Assembly (NCBI RefSeq): GCF_009765355.1
Contig: NZ_VTHK01000047.1
Location: 1-64,000, forward strand
Reading direction: 5' to 3'
Length of the DNA: 64,000 nucleotides
Source of the DNA: Amycolatopsis anabasis
GTDB taxonomy: Bacteria > Actinomycetota > Actinomycetes > Mycobacteriales > Pseudonocardiaceae
The notes below the pieces were generated by a model, which saw only the letters and a list, made by a program, of their open reading frames with translations, was not told the origin of the DNA and ran no database searches. Both the position numbers and the translations under genes were made by a program. Below, piece after piece: positions 25,004 to 32,229 of this stretch (position 1 is the first letter of the stretch; every line of letters begins with the position of its first letter).

Positions 25004-26411
25004 CCAAGCGGCGCGCGGCGGCGTCGGCGGTCCCGACGCACGCGGGAATCCCGACGCCGTGCAGCGTGGCCCCGGCGATCTCCAATCCGGGCACCTCGGC
25101 CACCGCCCGTTCGACGCGGGCGATCCGGTCGAGGTGCCCGGCCGCGTACTGCGGCAGACCACCGCCCCACCGGGTGACCAGGGTGTCGACCGGTGCGGTG
25201 GTGATCCCGGTCAGCTCGGCGAGGTCGGCCCGGACGAGCCGTACCAGTTCGTTGTCCTCGGCTCGCAAGGCCGCGGCCTCGCCGAAGCGCCCGATCGAAC
25301 CGCGGATCAGCACCGGCGCACCGGGCTCCGCGTAATGCGCCCACTTGCGGGCGGAGAAGGTGAACGCCTTGGCGGACAACGGTTTTCCGGAGTCCACGCG
25401 CTCACCGGCGCCGATCAGCACGCCCGAGGCGTCCGGGAGTTCGGTGCCCGGCGGCAGGGCCAGCGCGACCACCGCCATCGACGCCAGTTCCACCTCGCCG
25501 AAGGCCGCGGCGGCCGCGGGCAGCACGCCCTCGAGCAGTTTGCGGGCCGCCGGCGCGGGCACGGCGAGCAGCACCGCGTCCACGTCGAGCACGGCATCCT
25601 CGGGCGCGTGCGCCGCCGCGGCCGCGCCGAGTTCCAGCCGCCAGCGGTTCTCCAGCCGCCGCAGCGAGCGCACCGGCACGCCGAGCCGGAGCTCGGCCTT
25701 CGCGGCCTCGGCGAGCCGATCGGCCAGACCGCCCAGCCCGCCGCGCAGCGTCCCGAACACCGGCGCGGTCCCCGGCGAAGGCGAAGCGGGCAGCAGGGAC
25801 GCGGCCGCCTCGGTCAGCGAACTGGGCCGTTTCTCCAGCGCCGACGCCAGTCCCGGCAGGGTCGCGCGCAGGCCCAGCCCATCCGCTCCCCCGGCGTAGA
25901 CGCCACCGAGCAACGGATCCACCAGGCGGTCGACCAGTTCGTCACCGAACCGCGAGCGCAGCAGCGGACCGAGTTCGAGATCGCCCCCGGGCAGCGAAAC
26001 CGGCGGCAGTTCGCGTTCGGCGAGCAGCGCGGCCTTCCCCTCGTCCGAGAGCACCTCCGCGACCGCGGCCAGCCCGGCCGCGGAGGCCGGGATGCCCATG
26101 ACCGTGCCGCCGGGCAGCCCGGCCGAGGTGTTCCCGGCCCGGACCGTCGCCCGGGCGCGGGTGGGATGCGTCAGCAGCTCGCCGAGCCCGAGCTCCTCGA
26201 CCAGTGCGACGGCCTCGGGGCGGCGGGCGAGGAACGCCTCGGCGCCGACGTCGTACGGCCGCCCGGCCAGTTCGGCCGTGCGCAGCTTGCCGCCGAGGGA
26301 ACCGGTCGATTCGACGACCGTGATGGTGGCCGTGTCGCCGAGCAGCGTGCGCAGCCGGTACGCGGCGGTGAGGCCGGAGATCCCGCCGCCGACCACGGCG
26401 ACGGTGGTCAC
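24981..26411 (-). CDS. hemY: Coproporphyrinogen III oxidase HemY (CgoX)
   Basis: The protein has 476 residues. The N-terminal Rossmann FAD motif is VAVVGGGISGLTAAYRL, and TGSLGGKLRTAELAGRPYDVGAE and the C-terminal VTRWGGGLPQYAAGH belong to the HemG/HemY flavoprotein oxidase family. In actinobacteria the enzyme oxidises coproporphyrinogen III to coproporphyrin III with O2. The start GTG 26411 lies in the hemE stop codon (GTGA overlap), so hemE and hemY form a coupled operon. A much longer open frame continues upstream within hemE DNA; that extension is not coding. Confidence 0.94.
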   Translation of the reverse strand: MTTVAVVGGGISGLTAAYRLRTLLGDTATITVVESTGSLGGKLRTAELAGRPYDVGAEAFLARRPEAVALVEELGLGELLTHPTRARATVRAGNTSAGLPGGTVMGIPASAAGLAAVAEVLSDEGKAALLAERELPPVSLPGGDLELGPLLRSRFGDELVDRLVDPLLGGVYAGGADGLGLRATLPGLASALEKRPSSLTEAAASLLPASPSPGTAPVFGTLRGGLGGLADRLAEAAKAELRLGVPVRSLRRLENRWRLELGAAAAAHAPEDAVLDVDAVLLAVPAPAARKLLEGVLPAAAAAFGEVELASMAVVALALPPGTELPDASGVLIGAGERVDSGKPLSAKAFTFSARKWAHYAEPGAPVLIRGSIGRFGEAAALRAEDNELVRLVRADLAELTGITTAPVDTLVTRWGGGLPQYAAGHLDRIARVERAVAEVPGLEIAGATLHGVGIPACVGTADAAARRLVTAVGRR

Positions 26412-27496
26412 GGCCGGAGCTCGTGCACCAGTTCGACGACCCGGGTCAGCACCTCCGGATCGGTCTCCGGCAGCACGCCGTGGCCCAGGTTGAAGATGTG
26501 CCCGGCCGCGGCGCGGCCCTCGTCGGCGATGCGCCGGACCTCGGCCTCGATCACCGGCCAGGACGCGGCCAGCAGCGCCGGATCCAGGTTGCCCTGCACG
26601 ACCGGGGGCTGGGCGTCCGGCGCGGACAGGCGCCGCACGGCCTCGTCCAGCGGCACCCGCCAGTCCACGCCGACCACGTCGGCGCCCGCGTCCCGCATCG
26701 CGGTGAGCAGCTCGCCGGTGCCCACGCCGAAGTGGATCCGCGGCACGCCGTACTCCGCGACCCCGGCCAGCACCCGGGACGAATGCGGCAGCACGAATTC
26801 CCGGTAGTCCTTCGGCGACAGCGCACCGGCCCACGAGTCGAACAGCTGGACGGCGTCCACCCCGGCGTCCAGCTGCGCGCGCAGGAAGGTGAGCGTGCTG
26901 TCGGCGAGGCGCCCGGCCAGCGCGTGCCACACCTCGGGCGCGGAGTGCATGAGCGCCTTGGTGTGCTCGTGGTTGCGGCTCGGGCCGCCCTCGACGAGGT
27001 AGGACGCGAGCGTGAACGGCGCACCGGCGAACCCGATCAGCGGGGTGTCGCCGAGCCGCTCGACCAGCAGCCGCACGCCCTCGGCCACCGGGGCGACCTG
27101 GGCCGGATCCAGTTCGGGCAACGCGGCGACGGCCTCGGCGTCGCGCACCGGCGAGGCGACCACCGGGCCGGTCCCGGGCACGATGTCGATGTCCACGCCC
27201 GCGGCCTTGAGCGGCACCACGATGTCGCTGAACAGGATGGCCGCGTCGACCCCGTGCCGGCGGACCGGCTGCAGGGTGATCTCGGCGAGCGTCTCCGGGT
27301 CGAAGCACGCCCGCAGCATCGGCACGCCTTCGCGCAGCGCGCGGTACTCCGGGAGGGACCGCCCCGCCTGGCGCATGAACCACACCGGCAGCCGGGCCGG
27401 CCGCCCGCCTCGGGCGGCGACGAGCAGCGGCGCTTCGGACAGGTCGCGGCGGGCACTCACGGTGCGCGCCTGGGCAGTGGTAGGCATCCACATCAT
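26408..27496 (-). CDS. hemE: Uroporphyrinogen decarboxylase
   Basis: The protein has 362 residues, the normal length. Signatures include PVWFMRQAGRSLPEYR (first UroD signature), AILFSDIVVPL with the catalytic Asp, GFAGAPFTLASYLVEGG and HFGVGTGELL. It converts uroporphyrinogen III to coproporphyrinogen III in the cytosol. It is first in the hemE-hemY operon. Starts at 27496, 27493 and 27487 are all possible. The 80-bp divergent region shared with the DUF3000 gene carries twin AAGGG/CCCTT palindromes. Confidence 0.95.
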   Translation of the reverse strand: MMWMPTTAQARTVSARRDLSEAPLLVAARGGRPARLPVWFMRQAGRSLPEYRALREGVPMLRACFDPETLAEITLQPVRRHGVDAAILFSDIVVPLKAAGVDIDIVPGTGPVVASPVRDAEAVAALPELDPAQVAPVAEGVRLLVERLGDTPLIGFAGAPFTLASYLVEGGPSRNHEHTKALMHSAPEVWHALAGRLADSTLTFLRAQLDAGVDAVQLFDSWAGALSPKDYREFVLPHSSRVLAGVAEYGVPRIHFGVGTGELLTAMRDAGADVVGVDWRVPLDEAVRRLSAPDAQPPVVQGNLDPALLAASWPVIEAEVRRIADEGRAAAGHIFNLGHGVLPETDPEVLTRVVELVHELRP

Positions 27497-27514
27497 CGTG
27501 CCACGGGCCGTTGT

Positions 27515-27556
27515 AAGGGCTCCCTTCGGCGCGTCTTGCGCCCGTAAGGGCCCCTT
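27515..27556. repeat. Twin palindromes AAGGG-N-CCCTT, family 5
   Basis: AAGGGCTCCCTT (27515-27526) and AAGGGCCCCTT (27546-27556), each preceded by GT, are direct repeats of a palindrome about 31 bp apart. They sit between divergent promoters of hemE and the DUF3000 gene, so they could be operators, not terminators. Confidence 0.6.
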
Positions 27557-27563
27557 TCCGCCT

Positions 27564-27569
27564 TACAGT
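27564..27569 (+). promoter_or_regulatory. -10 box (TACAGT) of the DUF3000 gene, leaderless
   Basis: TACAGT is 7 nt from GTG 27577, directly downstream of the second AAGGG/CCCTT palindrome. Confidence 0.5.
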
Positions 27570-27576
27570 CGAGATC

Positions 27577-28140
27577 GTGACCGCGATGACGCATGCGCCC
27601 GACCTGTTCCGCGAAGCCGTCGCGGCGCTGCAATCGGTGCGGCCTCGGCCGGAGATCGTCATGGAGGCGGTGCGGCCTCCACAACGCCTCGCGCCGTGGT
27701 CGTACGCCCTGAGCTGTGAGACCACCGGTCCAGCGGACGTGCTCGCCTCCGGCCGGCTCGTCCTGCTGCACGATCCGGAGGGCCAGGAGGGCTGGGACGG
27801 CGTGCTTCGGCTGGTCGTCTACGTGCGCGCGGAACTGGACAAGGAACTGGCGACCGATCCCTTCCTGCCCGCGGTGGGCTGGTCCTGGCTGACCGACGCG
27901 CTCGAGGCGTCCGGCGCCTCCTGGACCGCGCTGGGCGGCACGGTCACCGAGACCTCCTCGGCACGGTTCGGCGACATCGCCGGGCCGCCGCGAACCGACG
28001 ATCTCGAGCTGCGGGCGTCCTGGACGCCGACCGACGCCGAGCTGCGGCCGCACGGTGAGGCGTTCTGCCAGGTGATGTCGAGCGTGGCCGGCCTGCCGCC
28101 GGTGGGTGTCACGCTCTTCGGGCAGCGCCAGACCTCCTAG
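27577..28140 (+). CDS. DUF3000 family protein
   Basis: The protein has 187 residues and starts MTAMTHAPDLFREAVAAL. The conserved core contains PRPEIVMEAVRPPQRLAPWSYAL and the C-terminal PPVGVTLFGQR. The family is restricted to actinobacteria and sits beside hemE and RNase D genes across that phylum, which matches this locus. The protein is soluble and its function is unknown. The in-frame ATG at codon 4 is an alternative start, but the -10 spacing supports GTG 27577. Confidence 0.9.
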   Translation: MTAMTHAPDLFREAVAALQSVRPRPEIVMEAVRPPQRLAPWSYALSCETTGPADVLASGRLVLLHDPEGQEGWDGVLRLVVYVRAELDKELATDPFLPAVGWSWLTDALEASGASWTALGGTVTETSSARFGDIAGPPRTDDLELRASWTPTDAELRPHGEAFCQVMSSVAGLPPVGVTLFGQRQTS

Positions 28141-28725
28141 CCGCCGCCTGGCCCGTTCCCTCGCTCGAGGACGGCCACATACGCGTAACGATTTCAGCAC
28201 GCGGCCCGGCTCGGGGCCGGAAGACGCGGGAGATCACCACTATCGTGAGGCCCTCGCCGTCACCCTGCGCAACCCCCTCGTTCTCGCCGCCCCGGATCCG
28301 TGCCGGGATCCGCCACCGGGACCCGCGCGATACCGTTCCGGCCCCGTGGAGGGTTGGTACGGAATCGGTACACCCCGTGAAAAAGCCACCTTTTCGACCA
28401 ACCGGACGCTTCCCGGTGAGCCGCCGCGAGGCCGGCTCGGCCACTTGCACGCCGCGTCTGCACGGTCACTCGGCGGTTGTCAATCTGAGTTCATCGTGTT
28501 CGTACGGCGATGCGTTAGCCACCAGCCGTGTACTAGCCCGATCGTGTGACAACGATGTCCCGGAGTAACTACCCAATCGAGATAGATACCCGTTCGATCC
28601 CCCCGCTGACCCTCTCGGGCGGCTAGAGTGCCTTCGACGACACCACTTTCGGTCTAAAGCTGGCGCGGCTGATTGGCCGAAAGTCCCGGTGCCGGTCGGG
28701 GGGCACGACCGACTCCAGGGAGGTA
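28141..28725. other. 585-bp non-coding region upstream of the response regulator
   Basis: No convincing gene is seen on either strand. The last 200 bp are less GC-rich and contain a 5-bp inverted repeat (ATCGT-N6-ACGAT, 28541-28556). This is probably the promoter and leader of the response regulator gene; a long leader is implied if so. I could not place a -35/-10 pair with confidence. Confidence 0.45.
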
Positions 28726-29436
28726 GTGACGTGGCTGCCGTCGGCTTATCTCAGGCCGTCAGATCCACGCCAGCCGGCGAGCATGGTTCCGCACCCGCGG
28801 GAAGAGCTTTTTTCGGTGCTGGTGGTCGATGACCACCCGCTGCTGAGGGAGGCGATTGCCGCACGACTCGCACAAATGGGCGCGGGCACCGTACACGAGG
28901 CCGCCACGGTGGCCGAGGCGAGAGCACGGGCAACGGCCACCGGGCCGTGTGACCTGGCGATTCTCGATCTCGGTCTGCCGGATGGCAGCGGTATCGAGCT
29001 GGTTACGGAACTCCGTAGCCATGGCTGGCCTCGCGTCGTGGTGCTCGCATCGTCCGACGACCCGTACGCGGTGCGGTCGGCGTTCCAGGCCGGTGCTCAG
29101 GCATACCTGCTCAAATCCGCGTCGCCGGTGGTGGTCACCGACGGCGTGCGCAGGGTGCTCGAGGGCGGCGTGTACGCAGACCCCAGCGTGGCTCCGGTCC
29201 TGGCCACCGGCACCAGGGTTGCCGGCACCGACAACACCCCGCGCGAGCTTTCCGCGCGCGAGGTGGAGGTGCTGCAGCTCGTCGCCGATGGCCAGTCCAA
29301 CAAGGAGATCGGGGAGGAACTTTCCCTCTCCGCGCTCACGGTGAAGTCGCACCTGTCCCGGATCGGGCGCAAGCTCGGCACCGGTGACCGGGCCCAGATG
29401 GTGGCGTTGGCGATGCGCGCAGGCGTTATTCGCTGA
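28726..29436 (+). CDS. LuxR/NarL-family response regulator, N-terminus apparently frameshifted
   Basis: From about 28813 the frame encodes an intact receiver (SVLVVDDHPLLREAI, phospho-Asp in AILDLGLPDGSG, Lys in YLLKSAS) and a LuxR HTH (SAREVEVLQLVADGQSNKEI). The first 25-30 codons of this frame look non-coding. The strong ribosome-binding site AGGGAGG (28717-28723) is only 2 nt from GTG 28726 but 7 nt from GTG 28731 in another frame. That frame joins this one if one T is removed from the T6 run at 28808-28813. ATG 28783 could give a shorter in-frame product. The gene lies between DUF3000 and RNase D, and no kinase is adjacent. Confidence 0.85.
   Translation: MTWLPSAYLRPSDPRQPASMVPHPREELFSVLVVDDHPLLREAIAARLAQMGAGTVHEAATVAEARARATATGPCDLAILDLGLPDGSGIELVTELRSHGWPRVVVLASSDDPYAVRSAFQAGAQAYLLKSASPVVVTDGVRRVLEGGVYADPSVAPVLATGTRVAGTDNTPRELSAREVEVLQLVADGQSNKEIGEELSLSALTVKSHLSRIGRKLGTGDRAQMVALAMRAGVIR
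28731..28832 (+). other. Probable true 5' end of the response regulator, in another frame, with TTA codon
   Basis: GTG 28731 has optimal spacing from AGGGAGG and opens a 33-codon frame beginning VAAVGLSQAVRSTPAGEH. It runs to TGA 28830-28832 just past the T6 run. Codon 6 is TTA, a codon rare in such GC-rich genomes and in streptomycetes read by the developmental bldA tRNA. Removing one T fuses this leader to SVLVVDDHPLL of the receiver. Confidence 0.6.
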
Positions 29437-29454
29437 CGGAGAAATCGGTCCCGC

Positions 29455-29488
29455 GGGACGGGCGCACCAGGCGCGGTGCGCCCGTCCC
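29455..29488. terminator. Strong hairpin terminator after the response regulator
   Basis: GGGACGGGCGCACC (29455-29468) pairs perfectly with 29475-29488 across a 6-nt loop. It begins 18 nt after the stop codon. The RNase D -10 box begins 2 nt after the stem, so termination and re-initiation are packed together. Confidence 0.8.
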
Positions 29489-29489
29489 G

Positions 29490-29495
29490 TAGGGT
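29490..29495 (+). promoter_or_regulatory. -10 box (TAGGGT) of the RNase D gene
   Basis: TAGGGT is 8 nt from GTG 29504. A -35 would have to lie inside the terminator hairpin. Confidence 0.4.
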
Positions 29496-29503
29496 CAGCT
29501 CTC

Positions 29504-30751
29504 GTGGAAATCGCAGATAGAGGCCTCGAGGAGGCACCTGAGCCGTCCGCGCCCGTTCTGCTGACCGAACCCGCGGACGGTACGCCACCGGTCATCGCCG
29601 ACCCCGAGGCGCTGGCGGACGCCTGCCGGCGGATCGCGGGCGGCACCGGCGCGATCGCGGTCGACACCGAGCGCGCATCCGGCTACCGGTACTGGCCCAA
29701 GGCCTATCTGGTGCAGCTGCGCCGCGAGGGCGCCGGCACCTTCCTGGTGGACCCGATCGCGCTCGAAGGCGAACTCGGCCCGCTGGCCGAGGTGCTGAAC
29801 GACGCCGAATGGGTGCTGCACGCCGCCTCGCAGGACCTGCCGTGCCTGACCGAGCTCGACCTGCGCCCGGCGAGCCTGTTCGACACCGAACTCGCCGGTC
29901 GGCTGGCGGGTTATGAGCGGGTCGCACTGGGCACTTTGGTCGAACTGTTGCTCGGATACCAGCTGGAAAAGGGGCATAGCGCGGCGGACTGGTCCAAACG
30001 GCCGCTGCCGCTGGACTGGTTGAACTACGCGGCCCTCGACGTCGAACTCCTGATCCCCCTGCGCGAGAAGCTGGAGGCCGAACTGGCCGCCCAGGGCAAG
30101 CTGGACTGGGCCCGGGAGGAGTTCGAGGCCGTCCGCACCGCCGGGCCACCCCCGCCGCGCGCCGAACCGTGGCGCCGCACCTCCGGCATCCACAAGATCC
30201 GCACCGCGCGCGGACTGGCCGCGGTCCGCGAACTCTGGCTGGCGCGCGACGAACTCGCCCGCAAACGGGACCGGGCGCCCAGCCGGGTGCTGCCGGACAG
30301 CGCGATCGTCAACGCCGTGCTCGCCGAACCGCGCACGGTCGCCGAACTGCAGGCACTCCCCGTCTTCGGCGGGCGGGTGCAGCGCAAGTACACGAGCAAC
30401 TGGCTGCGGCACCTGCAGGCCGCGCGGGCGTTGCCCCGCGACCAGTTGCCCAACCCGTCCCAGCAGAACGACGGGCCGCCCCCGCCGAACCGGTGGGGGG
30501 ACAAGGACCCGGACGCGGCCGCCCGCCTGTCCGCCGCCCGGACGGCGCTGAACCGGATCGCCGAGCACCACCACCTGCCGGTGGAGAACCTGCTGCTGCC
30601 GGACCTGGTCCGGCGCACCTGCTGGCGTCCCCCGGAGGACCGCGGGGAAGCGGGCGTGGCGGAGGTCCTGCGCGCGGGCGGCGCCCGGCCCTGGCAGATC
30701 GAACTCACCGCCGCCGAACTCTCCCAAGCCCTGCACGCCACCGCCTCGTAG
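29504..30751 (+). CDS. rnd: Ribonuclease D
   Basis: The protein has 415 residues from GTG 29504. The DEDDy exonuclease domain (about 35-205) has Exo I IAVDTERAS (Asp54, Glu56), Exo II in LHAASQDLPCL, and Exo III NYAALDVELL. One HRDC domain follows (about 225-300) and a second HRDC-like region fills the C-terminus. It trims tRNA 3' ends and degrades RNA. Its place beside DUF3000 and hemE matches the conserved actinobacterial order, except that dxs, usually next, lies 24 kb away at 54390. Confidence 0.93.
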   Translation: MEIADRGLEEAPEPSAPVLLTEPADGTPPVIADPEALADACRRIAGGTGAIAVDTERASGYRYWPKAYLVQLRREGAGTFLVDPIALEGELGPLAEVLNDAEWVLHAASQDLPCLTELDLRPASLFDTELAGRLAGYERVALGTLVELLLGYQLEKGHSAADWSKRPLPLDWLNYAALDVELLIPLREKLEAELAAQGKLDWAREEFEAVRTAGPPPPRAEPWRRTSGIHKIRTARGLAAVRELWLARDELARKRDRAPSRVLPDSAIVNAVLAEPRTVAELQALPVFGGRVQRKYTSNWLRHLQAARALPRDQLPNPSQQNDGPPPPNRWGDKDPDAAARLSAARTALNRIAEHHHLPVENLLLPDLVRRTCWRPPEDRGEAGVAEVLRAGGARPWQIELTAAELSQALHATAS

Positions 30752-30775
30752 CGGCCCCCGGGGCACCGCCGTTTC

Positions 30776-30822
30776 ATGAGGGGACCCCTCCAGACAAAAT
30801 TCGTCTGGAGGGGTCCCCTCAT
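30776..30822. repeat. Palindromic repeat, family 1, second copy; terminator after RNase D
   Basis: A perfect 20-bp stem (30776-30795 with 30803-30822) surrounds a 7-nt loop, AAAATTC. The core ATGAGGGGACCCCTCC is identical to the copy at 5053. It lies 25 nt after the RNase D stop codon. Confidence 0.85.
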
Positions 30823-30899
30823 GACAGCTGGCGGGAGGTGAGCGGCGGAGGGATCGCCTGGAAGTGTGCGGTCGCCCACTCGACGGGGCCACACCCCTG

Positions 30900-30927
30900 G
30901 TTACCGACGGGTAACAAGGGCTATCGT
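30900..30927 (+). promoter_or_regulatory. Candidate fadAB promoter with palindromic operator
   Basis: GTTACC (30900-30905) and GGTAAC (30910-30915) form an inverted repeat around GACG. A -10-like TATCGT follows at 30922-30927. The palindrome covers the expected -35 and spacer, a repressor position, consistent with TetR-type control of beta-oxidation. The regulator is not in the window as far as I can tell. Confidence 0.5.
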
Positions 30928-30995
30928 GCGGACAGTGGCCGGTCTCTGCCGATCGGCCGATCTCCCAGGTGTTTCAAACTCAGTGAGGAGCATTC

Positions 30996-32228
30996 GTGGC
31001 CGCACCAGCAACACCGCTCGCGCCGAACGCGCGTGCGGTGCGCAACGTGGCCTTCGTCGAAGGGGTGCGCACCCCGTTCGGCAAGGCTGGCGACAAGGGC
31101 ATCTACGCCGGAACCCGAGCCGATGACCTGGTCGTCAAGGTCATCCGGGAGCTGCTGCGCCGGCACCCCGAGCTCCCGCCGGAGCGGATCGACGACGTGG
31201 CCATCGCCGCCACCACCCAGACCGGCGACCAGGGGCTGACCATCGGCCGCACCGCGGCGCTGCTCGCCGGGCTGCCCAAATCGGTGCCCGGTTTCGCGAT
31301 CGACCGGATGTGCGCGGGCGCCATGACCGCGGTCACCTCGGTCGCGGGCGGCATCGGGTTCGGCGCGTACGACATCGCGATCGCCGGGGGCGTCGAGCAC
31401 ATGGGCCGCCACCCGATGGGCGAGGGCGTCGACCCCAACCCGCGGATCGTCGCCGACAAGCTGGTCGACCCGACCGCGCTGGTGATGGGCCAGACCGCGG
31501 AGAACGTGCACGACCGCTACCCGGAGATCACCAAGGCCCGCACCGACGCCTACGCCGCGCAGAGCCAGGAGCGCTACGCCGACGCGGTCAAGGCCGGGAA
31601 GATCGGCCCCGAGCTGGTGCCGGTGGCCACCCGGCACGCGGAGCTGGGCTGGGGCCTGGCCACCGAGGACGAACCGCCCCGCCCGGGCACCACGGTCGAG
31701 CAGCTCGCCACGCTGAAGACCCCGTTCCGCCCGCACGGGCGGGTCACCGCGGGCAACGCGGCGGGCCTGAACGACGGCGCGACCGGCGCCATTCTGGCCG
31801 ACGAGGCGACCGCCCGCGAGCTGGGCCTGCCGATCGGCATGCGCCTGGTGGGCTACGCGTTCGCCGGGGTCGAGCCCGAGGTGATGGGCATCGGCCCGGT
31901 GCCGGCCACCGAGAAGGTGCTCGCCCGCACCGGTCTGTCCATTTCGGACATCGGCCTGTTCGAGATCAACGAGGCGTTCGCCGTGCAGGTGCTGGCCTTC
32001 CTGGACCACTTCGGCATCGACGCCGCCGATCCGCGGGTCAACCCGTGGGGTGGCGCGATCGCGTGCGGTCACCCGCTCGCCTCCTCCGGGGTGCGGCTGA
32101 TGACCCAGCTGTCCCGCCAGTTCGCCGAGCGGCCGGACGTCCGCTACGGCATCACCACGATGTGCATCGGCATCGGCATGGGTGGCACGGTGATCTGGGA
32201 GAACCCGGCTTACGAGGGTGGTAAGTGA
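30996..32228 (+). CDS. fadA: Acetyl-CoA acyltransferase (thiolase) FadA
   Basis: The protein has 410 residues. The thiolase active-site Cys lies in IDRMCAGAMTAV (about residue 106). The His of NEAFAVQVLAF and GHPLASSGVRL, and the second Cys in TTMCIGIGMGG, complete the site. It cleaves 3-ketoacyl-CoA to acetyl-CoA as the beta subunit of the trifunctional-like beta-oxidation complex. The start is GTG 30996 with GAGGAG 5 nt upstream. fadB begins 1 nt after its stop codon, so the pair is a tight operon. Confidence 0.95.
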   Translation: MAAPATPLAPNARAVRNVAFVEGVRTPFGKAGDKGIYAGTRADDLVVKVIRELLRRHPELPPERIDDVAIAATTQTGDQGLTIGRTAALLAGLPKSVPGFAIDRMCAGAMTAVTSVAGGIGFGAYDIAIAGGVEHMGRHPMGEGVDPNPRIVADKLVDPTALVMGQTAENVHDRYPEITKARTDAYAAQSQERYADAVKAGKIGPELVPVATRHAELGWGLATEDEPPRPGTTVEQLATLKTPFRPHGRVTAGNAAGLNDGATGAILADEATARELGLPIGMRLVGYAFAGVEPEVMGIGPVPATEKVLARTGLSISDIGLFEINEAFAVQVLAFLDHFGIDAADPRVNPWGGAIACGHPLASSGVRLMTQLSRQFAERPDVRYGITTMCIGIGMGGTVIWENPAYEGGK

Positions 32229-32229
32229 C

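Noticed and set aside
21674..25162. An 1162-codon reverse-strand open frame opposite the subtilase.
   Set aside because: It is compositionally a shadow (Arg/Gly/Val-rich, no motifs) of the forward gene with complete catalytic residues, and runs into the hemY gene.
24981..27725. A single 914-codon reading on the reverse strand covering hemY and most of the hemE region.
   Set aside because: Only the part from GTG 26411 reads as HemY. The upstream part is hemE DNA in the wrong frame; hemE itself is complete in its own frame.
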